From Nitrosomonas sp. (lineage in GTDB: Bacteria > Pseudomonadota > Gammaproteobacteria > Burkholderiales > Nitrosomonadaceae): a DNA stretch of 64,000 nt. Every line of letters starts with the position of its first letter. Position 1 is the first letter of the stretch. Position numbers and translations under genes: made by a program. The notes below the pieces were generated by a model. It saw only the letters and a program-made list of their open reading frames with translations. It ran no database searches and was not told the DNA's origin. This document shows positions 9,501 through 17,994 of the stretch, piece after piece. The DNA lies in assembly GCA_024281995.1 (NCBI GenBank), contig JAMWZW010000006.1:95654-159653 (forward strand). The letters are read 5' to 3'.

Positions 9501-10295
9501 TTGTATGGCTTCAGAAAAAGGCAGTTGATTGAGAGGAATTCTACGTTCTAACGCAGCTTCAGGATCAAACTTCAAAGGCGCCATAACCAACGCAGTGTGT
9601 TCGTCTTCAAGGCGTGCCACCAGTGTTTCGCCGCTGTCCATAAGCCCAACGTTATTGGCTATCACAGCAAATACCCGTTCACTATAGATTTGCAGTGCTA
9701 GTACCCCTTTAATTTCATCGCTAATTATTATTGGAACCGCTACAAATGCAGCAATCGCACCTTTCGATGGCCCATAATGCTCAAAATCGGAAATTGCGCT
9801 TTTTGAGTGTTCCAATGCATAGCGGGCGGCAATTCCCAGACCTGAGTTACTATAGGGACCGGTAAATAAATTTGTTGCAAAATCAGCTTCGTGTGCATCT
9901 GAGTAAACGATGTCTCCTTTCAGAGAAATCAAAAACAGATCGTAATAGCCGGCTTCTTCCACAAAACGCCGGAAATTTTCACGATAACTCGCATCCAGTT
10001 GACGATATTCAGATGAATTTACACCACTTTCTTCAAAAATCCGAGAAAACTCCACGATGGCATCGTAAGTAGTACTGGCATCGCGCAGCAAACTTGCATC
10101 AAGTAAGCGTTCCTTGAGATAGCTATCGATCTGTTCGACCTTCTTATCAGCAATTGCTGAGACATTGCGAATGGCGGATTTTTTTATTTCGTTTTCAAAC
10201 GTATGGAGTAAGCTATTGCCAATCAGTAATATGGGCAAAAGAGAAACTAATGTAAACCAAACGGCGAATCGTTGTGTAAGCGACGTAAATTTCAT
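6531..10295 (-). CDS. Hybrid sensor histidine kinase with HPt (BarA-like architecture)
   Basis: 1254 residues. Order: transmembrane helix about 11-33, large periplasmic Cache-type sensor to about 305, second helix about 312-337, HAMP about 335-390, coiled coil, PAS about 430-555, HisKA with MSHEIRTPMNG near 590, HATPase with DNGIGM and GGTGLGLA, a degenerate receiver about 820-935 (no clear phospho-acceptor), an intact receiver with LVAEDNDINQ and LLSDLHMPEMDG about 1010-1125, and a C-terminal HPt with AHKLKSSSRSVGA. The layout indicates an inner-membrane phosphorelay kinase that senses an extracytoplasmic ligand. A separate output regulator is needed; the convergent REC-EAL protein is the nearest candidate. 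Start ATG at 10295. Confidence 0.9.
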   Translation of the reverse strand: MKFTSLTQRFAVWFTLVSLLPILLIGNSLLHTFENEIKKSAIRNVSAIADKKVEQIDSYLKERLLDASLLRDASTTYDAIVEFSRIFEESGVNSSEYRQLDASYRENFRRFVEEAGYYDLFLISLKGDIVYSDAHEADFATNLFTGPYSNSGLGIAARYALEHSKSAISDFEHYGPSKGAIAAFVAVPIIISDEIKGVLALQIYSERVFAVIANNVGLMDSGETLVARLEDEHTALVMAPLKFDPEAALERRIPLNQLPFSEAIQHALSGHSGDGITVGHHQKEVVAAWRYLPRMKWGIVVHVDLDEAFASVYTLHFVGLALLVLTLLAALVGAILFNRRVVNPLKQLNQSALQISTGNLHQRVAIAGWDEMSQLAQTFNVMVERLNASNLQRNEAEENLRQLNQQLEHRVVERTADLQRANEALTIKEEEVRSVVEHMVDCVVTTDEIGTILSANPVMEKLFGYDRDEMLGQNIAIIVPEPDRSRHVGYMENYCRTGHGQEYVGRPYLSGSHGIGLGREVVGECKDGKHIELYLAVSEYFVGSKRHFTGVMRDIREHVRIMKDLKQARIEAEQASKAKSAFLAAMSHEIRTPMNGVIGMIDVLRQTSLSGYQMEMANLIRDSAYALLAIIEDILDFSKIEAGKLEIEKIPMRLASVVENACGMLAHVALSKNVELTLFIDPAIPGNVLGDPLRLRQIIVNIVNNAIKFSSKSLKGGKVSVRVLLTEFNPDRIVVTFQVTDNGIGMNKETQEKLFKSFSQGDASTTRRFGGTGLGLAISHHLAELMDAEIAVQSEPQQGSTFSIQMPFKPLPDTAIPGAQLDDLSGLNCLILGDNGGLSDDLAVYLKSAGATVEYVSDLDSLRQLVQSLVPGLWLVVIDAGQRAPTIEELRAVFATRSNVLKRSVSVKAGPNTLQTDIEPHFVIIKRGRRRQARIEDIDIVTIDGDVMYRQSLLRAMALAAGRIDTVEEKIPIIETRSPPVAVSREQALQEGKLILVAEDNDINQKVIRQQLTLLGYAADIASDGSEALKRWQSGDYALLLSDLHMPEMDGFELTKEIRTQEGGKKHIPIVALTANALKGEREHCLNIGMDDYLSKPAQLEDLRLVLEKYLTAGKSVANTESASRSSAPIVKAEPAPESAHIPVDIHVLEELVGDDPETIQEMLQDYRVSAKKTVTELQIAYQAGQLATVGSIAHKLKSSSRSVGALALGDLCAQMEQAGKGNDAQTLAVLLPSFDAEMNKVEAYLDALSKKGA

Positions 10296-10387
10296 CGGTC
10301 CCTCTCATTCGATAATTTTAAACATGCACGACGAACATATAGTGGACGGTAATTTCGATCACATCGTTGCATGTTAACATTAAAAAT

Positions 10388-11296
10388 CTATTGACTGGAT
10401 TGCGCCATCTGAATTACCGGTTGCGCCCCATTTTCCGATAATAATACGGTCATCATATTGGTTACGAGAACCGCCCGTTGATCAGGAGTGAGTGAAACAA
10501 TTTTCTTGTCTTCGAGGTTTTTTAATGCCACCTCGACCATCCCGACAGCACCATCAACCAGCTTCTGCCGAGCCATTACAACCGCTTCCGCCTGTTGGCG
10601 TCGTAACATTGCATTGGCGATTTCTGGTGCATAGGCAAGATGTGCGATTTTTGCTTCTTCAACGACGACACCTGCAACGTCGACATGCTGCTGAATGGAT
10701 TCGCGTAACAATCCGGCGATCGCATCCAGATCAGTGCGCAGGCTTTTCTTGCCCCCGCCTGCGGTTGCTTCGGTATCATCGTATGCATGACTACTGGCAA
10801 CTTGACGAATAGCCGATTCACTCTGGATTTGAAGATAATTCAGCGCACTTTCCACATCAAAAATTGCCCTTGCAGTATCTTGAATACGCCAAGCAATCAC
10901 TGCCGCAATTTCGATTGGACTGCCGCGTTCATCATTTACTTTAAGTACCGGTGTATTCCAATTGTTAATGCGCAGCGATACGCGTATTTTGTTATAAAAT
11001 GGATTAACCCAAAAAAAACCACTTTCACATACCGTTCCAGCGTAACTGCCGAAAAAAATCATTACTGCAGCTTGATTGGGTTCAAGCGTAAATAGACCTT
11101 TACAACAAAATAACGTTACTGTAAGTAATAATACACCGCCAATTAATTTGATTGGGCCACCTGGCGTAGCAATCAAAAAAACTGCCAATAATAGGATTGG
11201 TAATAGCACCATCAACACTAGCCAGCCATTGCTAGCGGAAATGATCTGCTCGTCTGTTCCAATGGCATTGCTACCCGATCTACTATTCACAATCAT
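10388..11296 (-). CDS. SPFH/Band 7 domain membrane protein
   Basis: 302 residues with two closely spaced hydrophobic segments (about 24-45 and 50-68) followed by an SPFH/Band 7 domain to about residue 260, including LEPNQAAVMIFFG, an INNWNTPVLKVND stretch and a helical LRREQAE-like region (RRQQAEAVVMARQ). These proteins form membrane-bound scaffolds related to stomatin and HflK/C; function in this organism is unknown. The start is uncertain: the ATG at 11296 is only one or two bases from AAGGAG, so the GTG two codons later (11290), with better spacing, may be used. It lies 92 bases upstream of the hybrid kinase on the same strand. Confidence 0.85.
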   Translation of the reverse strand: MIVNSRSGSNAIGTDEQIISASNGWLVLMVLLPILLLAVFLIATPGGPIKLIGGVLLLTVTLFCCKGLFTLEPNQAAVMIFFGSYAGTVCESGFFWVNPFYNKIRVSLRINNWNTPVLKVNDERGSPIEIAAVIAWRIQDTARAIFDVESALNYLQIQSESAIRQVASSHAYDDTEATAGGGKKSLRTDLDAIAGLLRESIQQHVDVAGVVVEEAKIAHLAYAPEIANAMLRRQQAEAVVMARQKLVDGAVGMVEVALKNLEDKKIVSLTPDQRAVLVTNMMTVLLSENGAQPVIQMAQSSQ

Positions 11297-11489
11297 TCTC
11301 CTTTTTAATTGGCAATATCAATATTAATCACTAAGAAAATAATTACACTTCATTTTTAAAATTATTAGTCATTTATAAGTTGCTTTATCCCAATCACTTC
11401 ATATAGAACGCTATAGATACAAGGCTGACAGGGTCCTGCTATACTTTCTGCAAATAAAAAATAATAATTACAAATTGGAGGAAATAATA

Positions 11490-13595
11490 ATGCAAAATTT
11501 CATAATCCGACGAATTATCGGTATTTATATGCTAGTCATGCTAGCAGTTATCATCTGTGGCACTCATGCATTTGCTCACAATCCCCATGATCCCGTATAT
11601 GCAATGGGGGTTTCACCCAATTTTGCGAATGACCGTACTCTCTTTGTATCCACTGACGGAGAGATAACGGGCTGGCGTTATCCTGAAGTTCTGAGATCCA
11701 CCGACGGTGGTACAACTTGGACTTTGCTGCCATGGGGTATGGATAATAGATCCTCTATTTTTGCCATTCGCGTTTCTCCCGGTTATAACGTTGATCGCAC
11801 AGTATTCGTTGCAACCGGCAATGGTGTTTATAAATCCTCGACTCGCGGAGACTTTTGGGAACCCTTTAATACAGGGCTAATTGCCAGTAGATATGCCACC
11901 AAATTAGAAATTGGCGGATTACAAAACAACTATACCCTTTTCTTAGCTATTGAAAACGACGGAGTTTATCGGCGCACTCATTTACAAACCGAATGGACAA
12001 AAGTATTGGATCGGTCCGCCGGGGTAAATATAATCGCAACTTCTTCCAACTTCGCACAAGATAAAACTGTTGTAGTTGCAAATAGTAACGGGACTATAAA
12101 AATATCCACCGATGGAGGTATTAGCTGGGTTGATAAAGGAAATCCAACGGGTGCAATAATTTATGATATTGCGATAGCGCCAGGAAGTGCGCGAGAAATT
12201 TTCTTGGCTACCGATGATGGAATCTTTGTCAGCAACAACTTGGGCAACTCATTTACGGCCAAACCAAGTAATCTGCCTGCTGAGGCTGTTAACAACATCG
12301 TTTTTTCACCTAATTACCAAACCGATCGCACGGTCTTCTGTACTACGTTTACAAAAGCCATATATAAATCAACGAATAATGGCAATAGTTGGGTGTTCCA
12401 TGATTCAACCGCCCATATCACAGGTCAAACAGTCGCCGCAAAGGAATTCAGTGAATTACAAGTTTCCAAAACTTTTGCATCCGATCAAGCCCTATTTCTC
12501 TCTACATTTGATGGCGTATTTATCGCAACAAATGGCGGTAATGTATGGTCACAAAAGCAAACTCGCGAAAACTTAATTACCGGTTTGGCATTATCACCGA
12601 ATTTTGTTAACGATCAAACAATTATGGCAACAACTTATTTTGGAGGAGGTTTTTATACTTCCACAGATAAAGGTGCAACGTGGTTCTCTAAAGTAGCCGG
12701 ATGGCCAAATCAAGCAGTACTCAGTCCCTTTGATATCGATTTTGTTAAAAATCACACGGGTCCGCCACTCGCAATAGCTACTGACAATAAGTCTTTTTTA
12801 GGATTTTCTGATGATTTTGGTGAAAACTGGGATACATTACCGATTCCACTGCTTCCCGATATTGGAGAAGGCGATATCTATCCTACTGTAATTGCATTAT
12901 CCCCGATCTTTGACACTGACCAAGAAATCTATATTGGAACAAGAACGCACGGAGTTCTTCAAACACTAGACGGAGGTATTAACTGGCATAGAGCAGTAGA
13001 TGTTCCGCATGCAGAAAAAATTACAAGCATTGTCACTTCACCAAATTATGCTAACGATAAAACGGTTTTTGCGGCTAATAAATCAGGAGAAGTTTGGCGT
13101 ACACAAAACGGCGGCAGCAACTGGACTCGTATCGGGATAGATTCTATTGTTACTCAGGGAAAACTAAGTTATATGTGGATAGCTATTTCTCCACAATTTG
13201 CCACCGATCATTTGGTGCTTATTGGTACAAACAATGGGATATATCGCTCAGCCAATGGCGGTAATAGCTGGAAACCATTTCTTCACAAGCACGTTGGCCC
13301 AGCAACCGTAATCCAGCAAATTGAATTCTCCCCGACTTTTGCTCAAGATCGAACTGTCTTTGCAACAGTCCGTGGCAAAGGATTATATCGCCTGATACTG
13401 GGCACTACAGGGTGGATTATATCGGCACAAAATTTAGGTACTTCGCTACTCAAAAAGAACATTCAGTTTACCGAATTCCATCTATCGCCAAATTTTAGCG
13501 AAGACACGACGATTCTAGGAGCATCCAGAAGAAATATCTACATATCAACAGATGGTGGCCTCAACTGGATTCTTATAGGATCACCAGGATCCTAA
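11490..13595 (+). CDS. Secreted BNR/sortilin-type beta-propeller protein
   Basis: 701 residues: signal peptide (cleavage near the HAFA at about residue 26), then many repeats of about 45-60 residues alternating a SPNFA.D.T(V/L)F block with an Asp-box STDGG..W block, for example STDGGTTW, STDGGISW, TQNGGSNW and STDGGLNW. This is the pattern of BNR/Vps10-like beta-propellers, as found in exo-sialidases and in many proteins of unknown function. No catalytic Arg triad or FRIP motif of sialidases is apparent, so an enzymatic label is not justified. Likely periplasmic or extracellular binding protein. GGAGG at 11477-11481 sets the ATG at 11490; an in-frame TTG at 11475 overlaps that ribosome site and is rejected. 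Confidence 0.85.
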   Translation: MQNFIIRRIIGIYMLVMLAVIICGTHAFAHNPHDPVYAMGVSPNFANDRTLFVSTDGEITGWRYPEVLRSTDGGTTWTLLPWGMDNRSSIFAIRVSPGYNVDRTVFVATGNGVYKSSTRGDFWEPFNTGLIASRYATKLEIGGLQNNYTLFLAIENDGVYRRTHLQTEWTKVLDRSAGVNIIATSSNFAQDKTVVVANSNGTIKISTDGGISWVDKGNPTGAIIYDIAIAPGSAREIFLATDDGIFVSNNLGNSFTAKPSNLPAEAVNNIVFSPNYQTDRTVFCTTFTKAIYKSTNNGNSWVFHDSTAHITGQTVAAKEFSELQVSKTFASDQALFLSTFDGVFIATNGGNVWSQKQTRENLITGLALSPNFVNDQTIMATTYFGGGFYTSTDKGATWFSKVAGWPNQAVLSPFDIDFVKNHTGPPLAIATDNKSFLGFSDDFGENWDTLPIPLLPDIGEGDIYPTVIALSPIFDTDQEIYIGTRTHGVLQTLDGGINWHRAVDVPHAEKITSIVTSPNYANDKTVFAANKSGEVWRTQNGGSNWTRIGIDSIVTQGKLSYMWIAISPQFATDHLVLIGTNNGIYRSANGGNSWKPFLHKHVGPATVIQQIEFSPTFAQDRTVFATVRGKGLYRLILGTTGWIISAQNLGTSLLKKNIQFTEFHLSPNFSEDTTILGASRRNIYISTDGGLNWILIGSPGS

Positions 13596-13640
13596 TAATT
13601 TGTCACCCCTGAAATGCACGCAAGCATATGATAGTAAAAG

Positions 13641-13823
13641 TTATATAACCATCTTATCGGCGAGAAATGTTGAAATAGGCGTATATTCTGGATCGGCTAT
13701 ATAATTCACTGCTAGCCCCTTCTCATCGGATGAAATGGTATTACCCGCCGAGTTATCCACAATTTTTGCCGCATTATCTATAATAGATCGTATACCCATC
13801 AAACATTCCATCAAATCTTGCAT
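13641..13823 (-). CDS. Small hypothetical protein downstream of pyrE
   Basis: 60 residues, ten bases after the pyrE stop on the same strand, so it would be co-transcribed. No recognised domain, no membrane segment; mildly acidic. Ribosome binding site is poor. Reported because of its position and because nothing else occupies the stretch; it may be spurious. Confidence 0.35.
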   Translation of the reverse strand: MQDLMECLMGIRSIIDNAAKIVDNSAGNTISSDEKGLAVNYIADPEYTPISTFLADKMVI

Positions 13824-13833
13824 AACTCAAGGG

Positions 13834-14487
13834 CTATTTGATTCCATATTGTGCACGATAGCGCTCTACTGCCAATAAACGGTGTTCAAGTCCGTGATGA
13901 CCCTGTAAATATTCAACCAAATCATCCAAAGTAATAATCGAAGTTACCGAAATGCCGTGCAATCGTCGCACTTCCTGAACAGCAGATAGTTGATCGATAC
14001 CGCGTTCCATGCGATCAAGCGCGATGACCACGCCGCTGGGCGCCGCACCTGCAGCCTTAATCAAGTCGACTGATTCGCGTATCGACGTGCCGGCAGAAAT
14101 GACGTCATCGACTATCAGCACACGGCCTTGCAACGGCGCACCAACAAGCATCCCACCTTCGCCGTGATCCTTTGCCTCCTTGCGGTTAAAACAGAATGGA
14201 TAGTTATGTCCCATTTCTGCCAAAGCAATGGCAATCGCACTCACCAGCGGAATGCCTTTGTACGCAGGGCCAAACAGCATATCAAACGGAAGCGCTGCAG
14301 CAATGATCGCTTTGGCGTAAAATTGGCCCAGCCTGCGCAATGAGTCGCCATCATTAAACAGGCCAGCGTTAAAAAAATAGGGTGACACGCGCCCTGCTTT
14401 GGTTACGAATTCGCCAAAGCAAAGTACTTTACGTTCAATGGCTAACTCAATAAATGCTTGCCGGAAATCTGACTTCACTGTGATCAA
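13834..14487 (-). CDS. pyrE: Orotate phosphoribosyltransferase
   Basis: 217 residues, the usual length. Transfers phosphoribose from PRPP to orotate to give OMP in pyrimidine synthesis. The PRPP-binding motif [13 protein letters not shown] is at about 123-135, and the catalytic loop Lys lies in the [10 protein letters not shown] segment at about 102-111. FNAGLFNDG and AYKGIPL are also typical PyrE blocks. The gene diverges from xthA with only 11 bases between the start codons, so each promoter must lie inside the other gene or nearly so. Confidence 0.95.
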   Translation of the reverse strand: MITVKSDFRQAFIELAIERKVLCFGEFVTKAGRVSPYFFNAGLFNDGDSLRRLGQFYAKAIIAAALPFDMLFGPAYKGIPLVSAIAIALAEMGHNYPFCFNRKEAKDHGEGGMLVGAPLQGRVLIVDDVISAGTSIRESVDLIKAAGAAPSGVVIALDRMERGIDQLSAVQEVRRLHGISVTSIITLDDLVEYLQGHHGLEHRLLAVERYRAQYGIK

Positions 14488-14498
14488 TCCTGAAAAAT

Positions 14499-15272
14499 AT
14501 GCAAATTATAACGCTTAACCTCAACGGCATCCGCGCAGCGGCAAAAAAAGGCTTCTTTACATGGTTAGCCGCGCAATCGGCTGAAATTGTATGCGTGCAA
14601 GAGTTAAAGGCACAGTTGCCCGATTTCTCCGAAGAAATGCTTTCACCGGACCCATACCAAGGCTACTTTCATTGTGCAGCACAAAAAGGTTATAGCGGTG
14701 TCGGCATATATTGCCGCAAACAGCCTGACAAAATCATTGAAGGTATCGGCATCGCTGAAATCGATGCGGAAGGCCGTTTTATCCAAGCAGACTTTGGCAA
14801 TCTGAGCATTATTTCCATTTATTTGCCTTCCGGATCGAGCGGCGAACACCGTCAAGCCGCAAAGTTCTTTTTTATGGAACAATTCTTTCCGGTGCTGAAA
14901 ACATTGATAGCTTGTGGCCGCGAGATTATTTTGTGCGGCGACTGGAATATTGCGCATAAGGAAATTGATCTAAAAAACTGGCGCTCGAACCAAAAAAACT
15001 CCGGCTTCCTACCGGAAGAACGCACTTGGTTATCGAATGTATTCGACGACATTGGTTTTGTCGATGTTTTTCGCCGTCTCAATTTCGAGCCTGAGCAATA
15101 CACCTGGTGGTCCAATCGTGGCCAAGCCTGGGCCAAAAATGTTGGTTGGCGTATCGATTATCAAATTGCCACACCGGTCATCGCGCAAACTGCGTCTGGC
15201 GCATCGATTTATAAATCTGAGCGCTTCTCTGATCACGCGCCATTGATTATCGATTACGACTATACCTTATGA
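14499..15272 (+). CDS. xthA: Exodeoxyribonuclease III
   Basis: 257 residues. EEP-fold AP endonuclease / 3'-5' exonuclease for base-excision repair. Motifs: NLNGIRAA at the N-terminus, QELKA with metal-binding Glu near 34, [12 protein letters not shown] near 147, the WWSNRGQAW and WRIDYQIA blocks, and final SDHAPL. All catalytic residues are in place. Its last four bases overlap the start of ampG (ATGA at 15269-15272), indicating translational coupling in an xthA-ampG-zapE operon. Confidence 0.95.
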   Translation: MQIITLNLNGIRAAAKKGFFTWLAAQSAEIVCVQELKAQLPDFSEEMLSPDPYQGYFHCAAQKGYSGVGIYCRKQPDKIIEGIGIAEIDAEGRFIQADFGNLSIISIYLPSGSSGEHRQAAKFFFMEQFFPVLKTLIACGREIILCGDWNIAHKEIDLKNWRSNQKNSGFLPEERTWLSNVFDDIGFVDVFRRLNFEPEQYTWWSNRGQAWAKNVGWRIDYQIATPVIAQTASGASIYKSERFSDHAPLIIDYDYTL

Positions 15273-16648
15273 AATTCAGCGGCTCTTCCGGTTGGTTGCA
15301 AGCTTGGCAAGTCTATACGCACCCGCGTGTGCTGGGGATGCTGTCATTGGGGTTTTCCGCCGGATTACCTTTGTTGCTGATTTTAGGCACATTGTCGTTT
15401 TGGCTGCGCGAAGCGGGCATCGACCGCGCAACCATCGGTCATCTAAGCTGGATTGGCTTAGCCTATAGCTTCAAGTGGTTATGGTCACCGCTCGTTGATC
15501 GCCTTTCACTTCCGCTGCTGACCCGGCTGCTAGGGCGCCGCCGGGCGTGGCTATTACTATCGCAAATAATTATCACGGTTGCACTAGTCGGCATGGCATT
15601 GACCGATCCTGTCGTGGATTTAGCGCAATTGGTATTTTTCGCGCTTGCAGTCGCTTTTGCTTCGGCCACGCAAGACATTGCACTCGACGCCTATCGCATC
15701 GAAGCGGTTGCGGTCGAATTGCAAGGTGCCATGGCTGCTACCTATCAGGCCGGATACCGCATCGCCATGATTCTCGCGTCGGCAGGCGTATTATGGATTG
15801 CTGCGGCAGTCGATCCTTCTGCGTCGGCCTACGAGCATCTGCCCTGGCGCATCGCTTATTTAGTCATGGCCGCGAGCATGGCTGTAGGCATCATCACCAC
15901 GCTGATCATCCGCGAACCGGATGTTCCCTACAATCATCTGATTTCCGATAACGAACGCATTGCACAGCATGCTCTCGCAACGTGGAACCTCCATCCGCGC
16001 ATCAAGAACTTGCTAGTTTGGCTGTATGGTGCACTCATCGCTCCTTTCAGGGATTTTATTGTACGCCACGGACAGCAAGCACTGTTAATCCTGTCACTCA
16101 TCGCAATCTATCGCATTTCCGATGTCGTCATGGGCGTAATGAGCAATCCTTTTTATGTAGACATGGGTTATAGTAAAGATGAAGTTGCCACCATTTCAAA
16201 AGTATATGGCGTTATCATGACGATCGCCGGCGCTGCGATCGGTGGTGTCCTGACGGTAAAACTCGGCATCATGCGCACGTTGTTTCTAGGCGCCGTATTA
16301 TCGGCTGCCACCAATTTGCTATTTGTCTGGCTGGCAGGCCGTGGCCATGATGTCAGTGGATTGATCTTTACCATATCTGCCGATAATCTTTCAGCAGGTA
16401 TTGCTTCCAGTGCATTTATCGCCTATTTATCCGGCTTAACCAATTCCGCCTATTCGGCTACCCAATACGCATTATTCAGCTCGGTCATGCTGCTGCTGCC
16501 AAAATTCATTGCCGGTTTTAGCGGTCAATTTGTCGATGCCTATGGTTATGAAAACTTCTTTATCACTACCGCATTATTAGGATTACCCGTTTTAGTATTA
16601 GTCTGGCTGGCCGGTCAAGCGAAATTTGCAATATCTGACAGAAAGTAA
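15269..16648 (+). CDS. ampG: AmpG-like muropeptide MFS permease
   Basis: 459 residues with a dozen hydrophobic helices. The N-terminal segment with LGFSAGLPLLLILGTL and the following WLREAGI, plus FKWLWSPLVDR and the ASATQDIALDAYRIE block, are characteristic of AmpG permeases, which import anhydromuropeptides for cell-wall recycling. Start overlaps the xthA stop; the following zapE start is four bases after this stop. Operon partners are not functionally related in an obvious way. Confidence 0.9.
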   Translation: MKFSGSSGWLQAWQVYTHPRVLGMLSLGFSAGLPLLLILGTLSFWLREAGIDRATIGHLSWIGLAYSFKWLWSPLVDRLSLPLLTRLLGRRRAWLLLSQIIITVALVGMALTDPVVDLAQLVFFALAVAFASATQDIALDAYRIEAVAVELQGAMAATYQAGYRIAMILASAGVLWIAAAVDPSASAYEHLPWRIAYLVMAASMAVGIITTLIIREPDVPYNHLISDNERIAQHALATWNLHPRIKNLLVWLYGALIAPFRDFIVRHGQQALLILSLIAIYRISDVVMGVMSNPFYVDMGYSKDEVATISKVYGVIMTIAGAAIGGVLTVKLGIMRTLFLGAVLSAATNLLFVWLAGRGHDVSGLIFTISADNLSAGIASSAFIAYLSGLTNSAYSATQYALFSSVMLLLPKFIAGFSGQFVDAYGYENFFITTALLGLPVLVLVWLAGQAKFAISDRK

Positions 16649-16652
16649 CCCC

Positions 16653-17855
16653 ATGTCACAACCATTACAAAAAACCGGCCCTAAAGACGAGTACCAGGCT
16701 CTGATACAAGCCGAAGAACTGAAGCCGGATATTGATCAGGCAAAAGCGGTTGCCGCACTGGAGCGCTTACACCGCGAATTAATCGATTACCCTGTAATAA
16801 AAAATATTCACGATGGTTTTCATTTCAGGTGGCCCGCCGGCTTATTCCGCTGGCTGAGCAGCCGTAAATCGATCCCGCGAGGCATCTATCTTTATGGCGG
16901 CGTAGGACGCGGCAAGTCGATGCTGATGGATCTGTTTTATGCCACCGCCACCATTACATCGAAACGGCGTGTTCATTTCCACGAATTCATGCTGGATATT
17001 CATACCCGGCTCAAACAGTGGCATGATTTCTCAAAGCAGGAGCGGGCACAGCATGGCGGACGCACCAGTGACGAGGATCCTATCCCCTCTGTCGCACGGA
17101 AAATAGCCAATGAAGCAACGTTACTATGCTTCGATGAACTACAAGTCACCGATATCGCCGATGCGATGGTGTTAACCCGGTTGTTCAAGGAATTGTTTGC
17201 GCAAGGCGTGATTGTCGTGGCCACATCCAATCGGCCACCGGATGATCTCTATAAGAATGGCTTAAATCGCCAGAGATTCTTGCCTTTTATCGAGCAAATC
17301 AAGGAAAAACTCGAAATCATTCCACTCGAAGGCCCAGTGGATTACCGCTATAACCGCTTGAAAGGCGCACAAACCTATTATTTTCCAGTGAATGAAGAAA
17401 CAACTGCACAATTATCGACAACCTTCTTCCGCCTGACCGATCGCAGTATCGCAGACCGTGCTAAAGTCCCCAGTGAAGAATTGACTGTACAAGGCCGCAC
17501 GCTGTTTGTACCCAAAGCAGCGCGCGGTGTTGCGGTATTTTCGTTTAAACGCTTGTGCGCAAATCCATTGGGTTCAGCAGATTATCTAACCATCGCCAGA
17601 ACCTATCACACCATCATCATGGTCGCAATTCCGCAATTTGGTAATGAAAACAACGATGAAGCCAAACGCTTCATCACCCTTATCGATGCCCTCTATGAGC
17701 ATGGCGTCAAATTCCTCTGCTCAGCCGCCGTGCCACTTCATTCACTTTACAGCGGCGGGGATGTCAGTTTTGAATTTGAGCGCACAGTCTCACGATTGAT
17801 GGAAATGCAATCTGAAGATTATTTAACCAGAGGCCATGGCAGGAACTTGCGTTAA
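16653..17855 (+). CDS. zapE: Cell division ATPase ZapE (AFG1-like)
   Basis: About 400 residues. P-loop YLYGGVGRGKSMLMD near residue 85, Walker B LLCFDELQV near 150, sensor-type TSNRPP near 190, and the FGSADYL-like NPLGSADYLTIA block near 310, all typical of ZapE/AFG1-family ATPases. E. coli ZapE is a Z-ring-associated ATPase that influences FtsZ bundles. The ATG at 16653 follows the ampG stop by four bases, whereas an in-frame upstream start would run inside ampG; I use 16653. Confidence 0.92.
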   Translation: MSQPLQKTGPKDEYQALIQAEELKPDIDQAKAVAALERLHRELIDYPVIKNIHDGFHFRWPAGLFRWLSSRKSIPRGIYLYGGVGRGKSMLMDLFYATATITSKRRVHFHEFMLDIHTRLKQWHDFSKQERAQHGGRTSDEDPIPSVARKIANEATLLCFDELQVTDIADAMVLTRLFKELFAQGVIVVATSNRPPDDLYKNGLNRQRFLPFIEQIKEKLEIIPLEGPVDYRYNRLKGAQTYYFPVNEETTAQLSTTFFRLTDRSIADRAKVPSEELTVQGRTLFVPKAARGVAVFSFKRLCANPLGSADYLTIARTYHTIIMVAIPQFGNENNDEAKRFITLIDALYEHGVKFLCSAAVPLHSLYSGGDVSFEFERTVSRLMEMQSEDYLTRGHGRNLR

Positions 17856-17994
17856 TCAATTCTCATCGGGAATTTGTCGGACTTAACCGCTATTTGCGAT
17901 AATTAGCATTAATAAAGTAGCTATTTTGGCACTGCGATGCTTTTCTGATAGGAGCACTCACTTCATTACCACATCGATGCTTAATTCCGAAATC

